Source: Candidatus Aenigmatarchaeota archaeon (GTDB lineage: Archaea; Aenigmatarchaeota; Aenigmatarchaeia; GW2011-AR5). From it: a stretch of 5,124 bases of DNA. The notes beneath the pieces were generated by a model. That model did no database searches, was not told where the DNA came from, and worked only from the letters and a program-made list of their open reading frames with translations. The translations under genes were made by a program, and so were the position numbers. Shown piece by piece: positions 1 to 5,124 of the stretch; the first letter of the stretch is position 1, and each line of letters begins with the position of its first letter. The stretch spans positions 1 through 5,124 of the forward strand of contig JAGVVX010000058.1 in NCBI GenBank assembly GCA_018304565.1, in the 5' to 3' direction.

Positions 1-14
1 AAACCTTTGGTTTC

Positions 15-54
15 TGGGAACTCAAACAAGCCCTGCTTGTTTGCAGTCATCCCA
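15..54. repeat. Long imperfect hairpin (first of two adjacent)
   Basis: The arms CAAACAAGC (23-31) and GCTTGTTTG (35-43) pair perfectly over 9 bp around a 3-base loop. After a single bulged C (44) the stem continues with ACT (20-22) against AGT (45-47), and after a CA bulge with TGGGA (15-19) against TCCCA (50-54). That makes 17 paired positions in 40 bases. It lies beyond the stop codon of trpS, at the window edge. Either strand could form it. It could be part of a mobile-element end, a structured RNA or a terminator; the sequence alone does not decide. Confidence 0.6.
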
Positions 55-88
55 CATTCCACCACTAGTCAGATAGACTAGTGGAATG
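55..88. repeat. Second hairpin, directly abutting the first
   Basis: Bases 62-70 (CCACTAGTC) pair perfectly with 76-84 (GACTAGTGG) around the loop AGATA. After a 3-base bulge (59-61) the stem continues with CATT (55-58) against AATG (85-88). It begins at the base after the first hairpin ends, so the two stems could stack end to end. On the plus strand it is followed by a short TTTT (94-97), which is a weak case for a terminator of a plus-strand gene entering from the left. In the other direction there is no good T-run. Confidence 0.6.
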
Positions 89-141
89 CAAGATTTTAAC
101 AGGAGGAAGTATAGTATAATTTACTGCGTAATTGTTTTGCA

Positions 142-1245
142 TTACTTGAGCATAAAACTAGCGATGCGTTTTTTTGCCTTTTCACGTTTCTTCTGGTGGT
201 CCTTGAGAAATTTCTCGACAGTTTTTGCAAGGTAGCTCTTAACATCGCCGGAGTGCAGCGATCCAGAACGGTAGCCGGCAAATATCTCTTTGATCTTCCT
301 GTCGCTTTCCTCGAACAGTGAAAACAGATACTGGCATGCAACGTCTATGCATGCAACGTCTATATCAGGATTTCCACCCTGCTTGCGATGCTCCTCCAGC
401 GTGGCGGCGCCCCCCGAGAAGGCGCGCATGATCTTTTTTCTTGCCTCTTCAGGCTTATCTGTAAGGAATATGCATGTCTCAGGCTTACTGCCTGACATTT
501 TCCCGCCTTGAAGGCCCGGCAGGAATTTATGATAGGTTGACGACGGCTTGAGCATGCCTATTTTTTCAGCAAGATCACGGGAAAGGCGCATGTAAGGATC
601 CTGATCTATGCCTATGGGCACCACCGTTGGCTTGGGCCCGCCGAAATCCTCGAGCTGGGGCAACAGTATGTGTGCGCTCTGTATCATGCTGTAAAATATT
701 GCGCCGGGATTCGTTTCATTGTTGAAGCCAAAAATTGCCTTGATTGTTGAGAAGGTTGTTTTTGCAGATAGCTTTACTGCAAGCTCGTAGATCCTTGGAT
801 CCTTGGTAGATATGAAAATGTGCGTTTTGCTTTTCTTGAAGCCTAATGCGATGATATCAGGCAGCACGTGCTCATATGCGTTTTTTGTGGCTTTCTCCAG
901 GCTCTCCGATTTGCGGAAGACGTATGTCTCGTCATTGCTGATCGGGATGAAGACTTCTGCCCCGCATGACTGGAAAAAAAGAGCTTGTTTCAAAAAAAGC
1001 AGGTTGCCTAAATGAGGAGGCCCGGAAGGATTAAAGCCAGTAAGCACTGCAAAACGCTTCTTGTTTTTTATGGCATTGAAGATCTGCTGGAAACCACGAT
1101 GGGCAAAAACTACTCTTCTCCGATAGATCAAAGGCAACTTGTCAAGTTTTTTCAGGTAGCTGCTGATGTCTTCTATGCCAAATTCCTTCATAGCTTCTTC
1201 GTAATTAACTTCTCCCTTCACTTCGCTTACGTTTATTTCAGCCAT
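142..1245 (-). CDS. trpS: Tryptophanyl-tRNA synthetase, archaeal/eukaryotic type
   Basis: This cytoplasmic class Ic enzyme activates tryptophan with ATP and charges tRNA-Trp. The 367 residues match the archaeal family length and form. The Rossmann catalytic core runs from about residue 60 to 260, with the HIGH-type motif PHLGN at 77-81 inside a GFNPSGPPHLG context, the tryptophan-pocket segment GIDQDPYMR at 212-220, and the KMSKS-type loop KMSGS at 249-253. A helical C-terminal domain follows and ends in a lysine-rich tail. The ATG at 1243-1245 is preceded by GTGAT three bases upstream, matching the 3' part of the archaeal Shine-Dalgarno; MAEINVSE then begins the N-terminal extension typical of archaeal forms. 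It lies 16 bases after a 61-residue gene, probably in one operon with it. An oddity is residues 295-304, which read IDVACIDVAC, an exact 15-bp tandem duplication after the conserved GGNPDIDV segment. Confidence 0.96.
   Translation of the reverse strand: MAEINVSEVKGEVNYEEAMKEFGIEDISSYLKKLDKLPLIYRRRVVFAHRGFQQIFNAIKNKKRFAVLTGFNPSGPPHLGNLLFLKQALFFQSCGAEVFIPISNDETYVFRKSESLEKATKNAYEHVLPDIIALGFKKSKTHIFISTKDPRIYELAVKLSAKTTFSTIKAIFGFNNETNPGAIFYSMIQSAHILLPQLEDFGGPKPTVVPIGIDQDPYMRLSRDLAEKIGMLKPSSTYHKFLPGLQGGKMSGSKPETCIFLTDKPEEARKKIMRAFSGGAATLEEHRKQGGNPDIDVACIDVACQYLFSLFEESDRKIKEIFAGYRSGSLHSGDVKSYLAKTVEKFLKDHQKKREKAKKRIASFMLK
334..363. repeat. 15-bp perfect tandem duplication inside trpS
   Basis: The unit GCATGCAACGTCTAT occurs twice without a gap or mismatch (334-348 and 349-363). 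It is in frame and inserts five residues (IDVAC) in the helical domain of the synthetase, directly after the NPD stretch that normally leads as NPD-[IV]DV into an aromatic-rich helix. Exact identity at the DNA level suggests a recent event, or an assembly artefact. Confidence 0.95.
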
Positions 1246-1261
1246 GTTATCACTACTGTTT

Positions 1262-1447
1262 TTAATTATTGTTTGCCTTTCTTTTTAAGAGTGTTTTCGC
1301 CATATTATTTTCAGCCAATGCGCGTTGCCCAAGGCATTCTTCAGTTTCTTTTCTGAATTCGGGATGTCTGCATTCAACAAACAACGTTGGGGATGATAAT
1401 TTTGGAACCAGATGTTGTCTTAATTCTTCAGCTGTTTCTGCATCCAT
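1262..1447 (-). CDS. Small protein of unknown function upstream of trpS
   Basis: The function is not recognised. The product is 61 residues, hydrophilic and rich in charged residues (EELRQ, EFRKETEE), with two cysteines, a basic tail (KTLLKRKANNN), no signal peptide and no membrane segment. I chose the ATG at 1445-1447 rather than the in-frame GTG at 1454-1456, because that GTG is itself part of the Shine-Dalgarno GGAGGTGA (1453-1460), which sits 5 bases before the ATG. A perfect ribosome-binding site is the best evidence that it is translated. Its first 20 bases overlap the end of the winged-helix frame (stop at 1428-1430), and its stop lies 16 bases before trpS, so all three may be cotranscribed and translationally coupled. 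It could alternatively be the remnant of a longer protein. Confidence 0.6.
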   Translation of the reverse strand: MDAETAEELRQHLVPKLSSPTLFVECRHPEFRKETEECLGQRALAENNMAKTLLKRKANNN

Positions 1448-1452
1448 GTTTT

Positions 1453-1460
1453 TCACCTCC
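1453..1460 (-). promoter_or_regulatory. Perfect Shine-Dalgarno that decides the start of the 61-residue gene
   Basis: On the minus strand this reads GGAGGTGA, fully complementary to the usual archaeal 16S rRNA 3' end, five bases before the ATG at 1447. It lies inside the coding sequence of the preceding winged-helix gene, where it encodes part of IGGEK, an arrangement typical of translational coupling. Confidence 0.8.
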
Positions 1461-1610
1461 GATCAAATAAACCTTCCTGCGCATGTCATGAAAAGATGTT
1501 TTAGAATAAACAATTCCTTTTCGAGTTAGTCTAGCTAAGGCATATTTTACAGAACGCTCAGACAGCCCACTAGAAGAAATAAGTTCGTCTAGGCTGCAGC
1601 CAAAGGCAGG

Positions 1611-1661
1611 CGCGAGAGCTAATCAGGTTTGCAATTTTCTTTTCTGATTTCGGCTCTCGCG
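1611..1661. repeat. Two-step inverted repeat in the broken winged-helix gene
   Basis: CGCGAGAGC (1611-1619) pairs perfectly with GCTCTCGCG (1653-1661). Inside it, AATCAG (1621-1626) pairs with CTGATT (1644-1649), separated by a small internal loop (T against TCG). The terminal loop is 17 bases. The stem spans the 5' part of the winged-helix gene and ends 5 bases before the CTTTGGC site in the reading direction. Such a structure could be an operator, an attenuator-like RNA fold or a relic of an insertion. Confidence 0.75.
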
Positions 1662-1717
1662 TTAACATGTTGTATTCCTTACCCACATTCCTTTTATTGT
1701 TTGCGATAGGTGCAATG

Positions 1718-2035
1718 TTAGTCCACCGCTTCTATTATCAGCTTTTTGCTTTCAAGCAGGATGCGCACCTCTTTTCCGCTTTTTAGGTTCATCGCTTTTG
1801 TTGCAGAGTTTGGTATTCTTAAAACTAGCGAGCCGCCTACACGCCCAAGCTTTCTTGTCACCATAAGCTTGATGGCTTTCTCCTTTTTCTTCAGTGCGCT
1901 TCTCATCTGCTCTTCCGTAAATTCTGTATCGCCGCATTTCTGGCACTTGTAACCTTCGCTGAACAAGCCGGGCAGAATCTCCAGTTCGGTTACAGCCGTC
2001 CTGCCGCCGCAATCACATTTTATAGATTTTTTCAT
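1718..2035 (-). CDS. Zinc-ribbon/AbrB fusion, probable antitoxin and autoregulator
   Basis: The protein has 105 residues and two parts. Residues 7-35 form a zinc ribbon with ligands C7, C9, C31 and C34 (CDCGG ... CQKCG), of the YgiT/MqsA N-terminal kind. After a lysine-rich linker (49-56), residues 58-105 form a SpoVT/AbrB swapped-hairpin DNA-binding domain, seen in VTRKLGRVGGSLVLRIPNSA, then LKSGKEVRILLESKKLIIE. In YgiT-type antitoxins the zinc ribbon holds the toxin and the other domain binds the operon's operator, so it probably neutralises the upstream DUF4258-like protein and represses the pair. That is inference from family and context. Its ATG lies inside the last codons of the upstream gene (23-base overlap), with GGCGGT before it as ribosome-binding site. 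It could instead be a stand-alone transcription factor. Confidence 0.85.
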   Translation of the reverse strand: MKKSIKCDCGGRTAVTELEILPGLFSEGYKCQKCGDTEFTEEQMRSALKKKEKAIKLMVTRKLGRVGGSLVLRIPNSATKAMNLKSGKEVRILLESKKLIIEAVD

Positions 2036-2249
2036 AATTACCGCCTATTGTTATTACCTTATATCTGTCAGGCAATTCTTTGACAACTATAACTACTCCA
2101 TTCTTTGAAGTAACATGATAGATCTTTTTGCTTCTTCTCTTCCATTTTCCAGTCTTCAGTATGTTGTTTATTATGTCGAGGTGGTCTTCCCTTAACAGTT
2201 TATCCAAAACATGAATAGTGTAAGTTACTTCCTTTCCCCTGATAATCAT
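2013..2249 (-). CDS. DUF4258/MqsR-like small protein, probable toxin
   Basis: The 78-residue product shows the pattern of the DUF4258/MqsR-like fold: an N-terminal strand and helix with a conserved histidine (YTIHVLDKL, 10-18), a second helix (IINNILKTGKW, 26-36), a basic patch (KRRSKK, 37-42), and three strands (IYHVTS, VVIVVKE, YKVITIGG). Members of this group are often type II toxins, MqsR itself being an mRNA interferase, but many have unknown activity; I see nothing here that proves RNase activity. H13, the basic patch and Y63 are candidate functional residues. The ATG at 2247-2249 follows AAAGGA by five bases. It overlaps the zinc-ribbon/AbrB gene by 23 bases, toxin first as in mqsRA. 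It begins 29 bases after the ATPase stop codon, so read-through from the ATPase is possible. Confidence 0.75.
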   Translation of the reverse strand: MIIRGKEVTYTIHVLDKLLREDHLDIINNILKTGKWKRRSKKIYHVTSKNGVVIVVKELPDRYKVITIGGNYEKIYKM

Positions 2250-2278
2250 AGATATCCTTTTAGTATCTTTTTAATACC
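2250..2278 (-). promoter_or_regulatory. Short A-rich leader of the toxin-antitoxin-like pair
   Basis: In the reading direction the 29 bases contain a TATA-like TATTAAAA (2269-2276) and a Shine-Dalgarno AAAGGA (2255-2260). Two near-repeats, AAAAAGATAC and AAAAGGATATC, lie between them and could be operator half-sites for the AbrB-domain protein. The TATA-like element is so close to the ATG that a transcript from it would be nearly leaderless, which fits poorly with the Shine-Dalgarno, so the promoter is only a candidate. Confidence 0.3.
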
Positions 2279-4930
2279 TTAAATAGGTTCGCTTTTCTGC
2301 CTCTTCAATATCTTCCTCGCTTCAAGGGCTGCGAAAACCAGCAAAGAGACGGCAAGTATGCCTGCCCACTCTTCCACTGTGATTGGCACTGTGTCGAATA
2401 TCGGGTTCAGGAAAGGCACGTAAAGAACAGCAAGCTGCAGTGCAAAAGATACAAGAACTGCAACAAGCAGCTTCTTGTTCGAGAATATTCCGATCTTGTG
2501 CAGTGGCATGTGGCTTCTGACGCTCAGCGCTATGAATAATTCTGTCAGTACAATTGTCGTGAATGCAACTGCGCGGGCTTTTTCAAGGCCTTCGGTAGAG
2601 AATTCTATATAAAACTGCAGAAGGGTTGCGGCGGCCATGAGCAGGCTTGCGAAGATGATGAGATTCATGGATTCCCTGTTCATGACTTTTTCCTTCGGGT
2701 TCCTTGGTTTTCTTTTCATCACGTCTTTTTCTATTGGTTCCAGACCCAAAGCCAGTGCTGGGAGCGTGTCTGTGACAAGATTCACCCATAATAATTGCAG
2801 CGGCAGCAATGGCAGAACAAAGAGCCCTGCAGAATCCTTGAACAGGAGAATAGCCAGGAGCATTATCAAGACTTCTCCGATGTTTGCGGCGAGCAGATAA
2901 TTTATGAACTTCTTTATGTTGTCAAATATGCCCCGTCCTTCTTCCACGGCAGCAACAATGCTGGCAAAATTATCGTCTGTCAGAACCATGGAGCTTGCTT
3001 CCTTTGTAACATCCGTACCGGTTATGCCCATGGCTATCCCGATGTCTGCTTTCTTCAAGGCTGGTGCATCGTTGACCCCGTCGCCCGTCATTGCAACTAT
3101 ATGCCCTTTCTTCTTGAGTGCTTCCGTTATGCGCACCTTGTGTTCCGGCGAAACACGCGCGTAAACAGCTATATCATTAACAATCTTGAGATACTCTGCA
3201 TCGCTGAGCTTGTCAAGTTCGGAGCCTGTAAGAACTTTCCTGTCCTTTAGCATGTCAAGCTCGTTGGCAACTGCTATTGCTGTTTCTTTGTGGTCACCTG
3301 TAATCATCACTACCTTGATACCAGCCTGATCACATTTCTCCAGCGCATCCTTGACCTCAGACCGCGGCGGATCTATCATTGCCTGCATCCCTGTGAATAT
3401 GAGATCTTTCTCAATAACCTTCATATCTTCGCTGACTATTTTTGTGGCGAATCCAAGCACTCGGAGCGCCTGTTTTGCAAACTGCTCGTTGATACTTAAT
3501 ATGCGCTTCTTGTCCTCCTCGGTCAGCCTTTCAACCTTTCCACGGTGGTAGAAACCGCCGCACCTCTTCAGGACTTCCTCAACGGCCCCTTTCGTGTACA
3601 TGACCCTGCCTCTGTCTGTGCTGCACACAACAGACATCATCTTCCTTTGGGAATCAAAAGGCGCTTCGGCAATCCGTTTGTTGGTCTCGCGCAAATCAGG
3701 AATCTTCGCTTTCCTGGCAGAAACGATAAGCGCGGCTTCTGTAGGATCGCCAATGACTTCTTTCTCGATTTTTGCGTCATTGCATAGCACGCCCGCAGTC
3801 AGCAGGCGCCTGATATCTTCATTGACGTTTATTTCTTTCCCGGAATCCATGAACTTTCCAGTTGTCTCATAACCCTGTCCCGTGACGTCGAGAATCCCGT
3901 CATTCGCATATAGTTTTCTCACAGTCATCTGGTTCATTGTCAGTGTCCCTGTCTTGTCGCTTGCGATGACCGTTGTAGAGCCTAATGTCTCGACAGATGC
4001 CAGCTTGCGGACAATAACGTTCCGCTTTGCCATGCGCAAAAGTCCTATTGCCAGTGTTATTGTCACTACAGCAGGCAGGCCTTCGGGTATCGCTGCAACG
4101 GCAAGGGATACAGCAGTAAGAAACATGTCGACAATATCTTTTCCCTGCCAGAGGCCGAGGGCAAAGATTATTACGCATATCCCGAGTATGATTAAGCTCA
4201 GCTGCTTCCCAAAAACTTCAAGCTTCTGCTTCAAAGGCGTTTTTGCCTGGTCTTCCTGCTGAAGGATGCTCGCAATCTTCCCGAATTCCGTGCGCATCCC
4301 GGTTTCAACCGCAACAGCTGTGCAGTGGCCATACACGATTGCCGTCCCGGAAAAAAGCATGTTACGCCTTTCAGCGACGGGTGCGTCATTCTTAATAGTA
4401 TCAATATTTTTTGATACAGGGACGCTTTCGCCTGTAAGAACTGATTCATCAACCTTCAGGTTGAATTCTTCAATTACGCGGCAGTCAGCAGGAACCTTGT
4501 CGCCAACATTCAGAATTATGATGTCTCCGGGCACAAGTTCTTTCGAATCGATAATTTCTGTCTTACCGTCGCGTAAAACCCGGGCTTTCTGTGAAGAAAG
4601 TTTCTTCAAAGCTTCCAGGGCATTCTCAGCGCGGCGCTCCTGAACGAAGCCGAATATTGCATTGAGGACGATGACGATGAGTATAACAAAAGCATCGAGA
4701 AATTCACGAAGCACTGCTGAAATAATTGCAGCTGCTATAAGGATTATGACTAGAATGTCCCTGAACTGATTGAGAAAAAGCACCCATGAAGGCGTCTTTT
4801 TTGCTTCCTGTAGCTCATTCAACCCGTATTTCTGCAGCCTTGACGTGGCTTCGGTCGCCCTTAATCCTTTTGCGTTCGTTTCAAGGGCCTTCAAAGCATC
4901 TGCTGCGCTCATCTTGTACCATTCGCGCAT
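2279..4930 (-). CDS. P-type cation-transporting ATPase, Ca2+ (P2A, SERCA/PMR1-like) class
   Basis: This complete 883-residue membrane pump couples ATP hydrolysis to cation export, most likely Ca2+. An N-terminal cation-ATPase domain covers about 1-70. Actuator: TGES at 166-169. Phosphorylation site: DKTGT at 325-329, with D325 the phosphorylated aspartate. Nucleotide-binding loop: KGA at 447-449. Hinge: TGDH at 544-547 and TGDGVNDAP at 615-623. Ten membrane helices are seen, about 55-74, 77-95, 243-262, 270-298, 676-697, 703-729, 755-774, 788-802, 820-840 and 855-873. Cation ligands match the calcium pumps: PEGLPA in M4 (E283), NIGE in M5 (N683, E686), and N717, T720 and D721 in M6. The acidic residue that completes site I in SERCA M8 appears to be replaced (around H807), suggesting one Ca2+ per cycle as in PMR1; this rests on a by-eye alignment. 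AAAGGTG five bases before the ATG supports the start. Na+ or Mn2+ transport cannot be excluded. Confidence 0.95.
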   Translation of the reverse strand: MREWYKMSAADALKALETNAKGLRATEATSRLQKYGLNELQEAKKTPSWVLFLNQFRDILVIILIAAAIISAVLREFLDAFVILIVIVLNAIFGFVQERRAENALEALKKLSSQKARVLRDGKTEIIDSKELVPGDIIILNVGDKVPADCRVIEEFNLKVDESVLTGESVPVSKNIDTIKNDAPVAERRNMLFSGTAIVYGHCTAVAVETGMRTEFGKIASILQQEDQAKTPLKQKLEVFGKQLSLIILGICVIIFALGLWQGKDIVDMFLTAVSLAVAAIPEGLPAVVTITLAIGLLRMAKRNVIVRKLASVETLGSTTVIASDKTGTLTMNQMTVRKLYANDGILDVTGQGYETTGKFMDSGKEINVNEDIRRLLTAGVLCNDAKIEKEVIGDPTEAALIVSARKAKIPDLRETNKRIAEAPFDSQRKMMSVVCSTDRGRVMYTKGAVEEVLKRCGGFYHRGKVERLTEEDKKRILSINEQFAKQALRVLGFATKIVSEDMKVIEKDLIFTGMQAMIDPPRSEVKDALEKCDQAGIKVVMITGDHKETAIAVANELDMLKDRKVLTGSELDKLSDAEYLKIVNDIAVYARVSPEHKVRITEALKKKGHIVAMTGDGVNDAPALKKADIGIAMGITGTDVTKEASSMVLTDDNFASIVAAVEEGRGIFDNIKKFINYLLAANIGEVLIMLLAILLFKDSAGLFVLPLLPLQLLWVNLVTDTLPALALGLEPIEKDVMKRKPRNPKEKVMNRESMNLIIFASLLMAAATLLQFYIEFSTEGLEKARAVAFTTIVLTELFIALSVRSHMPLHKIGIFSNKKLLVAVLVSFALQLAVLYVPFLNPIFDTVPITVEEWAGILAVSLLVFAALEARKILKRQKSEPI

Positions 4931-4935
4931 ATTTG

Positions 4936-4972
4936 CACCTTTGTTAAACTATGGATAGAGAAAGGATAAAAG
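4936..4972 (-). promoter_or_regulatory. Probable archaeal promoter and Shine-Dalgarno of the ATPase
   Basis: The minus strand has a TATA-like CTTTTAT (4966-4972). About 25 bases on, transcription would start near 4942-4946, just before the Shine-Dalgarno AAAGGTG (4936-4942), five bases from the ATG at 4930. A purine-rich BRE is not evident upstream of the TATA-like element, so the ribosome site is solid and the promoter is tentative. Confidence 0.4.
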
Positions 4973-4980
4973 TAGGAATA

Positions 4981-4993
4981 GAAGAGAAAAAAT
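4981..4993 (-). terminator. Possible T-rich terminator of the right-edge gene
   Basis: On the minus strand this reads ATTTTTTCTCTTC, about 33 bases past the stop codon of the gene entering from the right edge. Archaeal RNA polymerase terminates at such T-runs without needing a hairpin, and none is seen here. It separates the edge gene from the ATPase promoter. Confidence 0.35.
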
Positions 4994-5025
4994 TCACCAA
5001 ATAAAGACAATAAATCAAGACTTTT

Positions 5026-5124
5026 TTACAGAACAACTTTCATGAAATCCTTGGCGATGCGCACGTTCTTTCTGTCCGCTATCTTTTCCTTCAGCTCGCT
5101 CGTGTCCTGATAGCGCCTGCTTAT
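5026..5124 (-). CDS. C-terminal end of an unidentified protein (cut by the window edge)
   Basis: The last 32 codons plus TAA (5026-5028) of a gene that starts outside the window. The tail reads ISRRYQDTSELKEKI, then ADRKNVRIAKDFMKVVL. It is strongly charged, with a likely helix (TSELKEKIADR) followed by NVRIAKDF. The third-position G/C usage resembles the ATPase, which favours real coding. I do not recognise the family from this fragment. It ends 95 bases before the ATPase start and has the same orientation. Confidence 0.6.
   Translation of the reverse strand: MSRRYQDTSELKEKIADRKNVRIAKDFMKVVL

Larger units (their letters stand above)
1428..1668 (-). pseudogene. Winged-helix (HTH) regulator, reading frame broken by +1 shift
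   Basis: Two minus-strand frames together make a small winged-helix DNA-binding protein of about 79 residues. The first frame starts at the ATG at 1666-1668, with AAGGA upstream, and reads MLTREPKSEKKIANLISSRA before running out to a TAG at 1570-1572; KKIANLISS is a plausible helix 1. The second frame carries CSLDELISSSGLSERSVKYA (helix 2, turn and recognition helix), then LARLTRKGIVYSK, and a wing/end segment DMRRKVYLIGG, stopping with TGA at 1428-1430. The second frame has no ATG, GTG or TTG before its conserved part and is closed upstream by TGA at 1623-1625, so it needs the first frame. The shift must fall between 1573 and 1622. It may be a pseudogene, an indel in the assembly, or a programmed +1 frameshift at CTTTGGC (1599-1605). 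The family looks like archaeal ArsR/MarR-like HTH proteins; the DNA target is unknown. Confidence 0.65.

Noticed and set aside
1..81. 26-codon plus-strand open frame to a TAG, as a gene tail
   Set aside because: All three plus frames are open over most of this stretch, so openness means little. It is kept only as part of the mobile-end hypothesis.
101..107. Perfect AGGAGGA on the plus strand, like a Shine-Dalgarno
   Set aside because: No ATG, GTG or TTG with an open frame follows; the next bases read into stops and the trpS 3' end.
1448..1456. In-frame GTG start three codons upstream of the 61-residue gene
   Set aside because: The GTG is part of the GGAGGTGA ribosome-binding site; the ATG at 1445-1447 has correct spacing.
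1012..1529. Plus-strand open frames of 114 and 86 codons opposite trpS and the small gene
   Set aside because: They lie antisense to recognisable genes, and the 86-codon frame has low-complexity Phe/Ser-rich content typical of shadows.
1246..1717. T-box riboswitch or bacterial-type Trp attenuator upstream of trpS
   Set aside because: No T-box sequence, no leader peptide with tandem Trp codons and no hairpin plus T-run were found, and the organism appears archaeal, where these systems are not expected.
2240..2248. Near-palindrome TGATTATCA over the toxin start as an operator
   Set aside because: Only nine bases, AT-rich and inside coding sequence; it is expected by chance.
2637..4643. Several plus-strand open frames of 80-150 codons opposite the ATPase
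   Set aside because: They are antisense shadows of a fully conserved pump gene, without ribosome-binding sites or recognisable domains.

Overview
The window looks like a piece of an archaeal chromosome, probably from a small-genome (DPANN-type) lineage; the exact phylum cannot be read from the sequence. The evidence is an archaeal/eukaryotic-type tryptophanyl-tRNA synthetase (PHLGN and KMSGS signatures), an AbrB-fold antitoxin-like protein of archaeal style, A/T-rich TATA-like elements just upstream of starts, and Shine-Dalgarno sequences matching GGAGGTGA.

All supported genes lie on the minus strand, so they read from right to left. The right edge (5026-5124) holds the last 32 codons of an unidentified gene. 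After a 95-base gap with a T-rich stop signal and a probable promoter comes a complete P-type cation-transporting ATPase of the Ca2+ (SERCA/PMR1) class (2279-4930). It is followed 29 bases later by a two-gene cassette that resembles a toxin-antitoxin pair: a 78-residue DUF4258/MqsR-like protein (2013-2249) overlapping by 23 bases a 105-residue protein made of a CxC...CxxC zinc ribbon fused to an AbrB DNA-binding domain (1718-2035).

Next is a region that at first looks non-coding (1448-1717) but contains a small winged-helix protein whose reading frame is broken by a +1 shift (1428-1668). Its end overlaps the start of a 61-residue protein of unknown function with a perfect Shine-Dalgarno sequence (1262-1447), and 16 bases later comes trpS (142-1245). 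The three look like one transcription unit. The in-frame route to the break ends in CTT TGG C, where TGG is the only tryptophan codon in the upstream frame. This raises the speculative but testable idea of tryptophan-sensitive frameshifting ahead of trpS; a simple pseudogene or a sequencing indel is the more conservative reading.

The left end (15-88) contains two directly abutting hairpins beyond the trpS stop, possibly the end of a mobile element, a structured RNA or a bidirectional terminator. There is no gene-free stretch longer than 300 bases, and no tRNA, rRNA or CRISPR array was seen.
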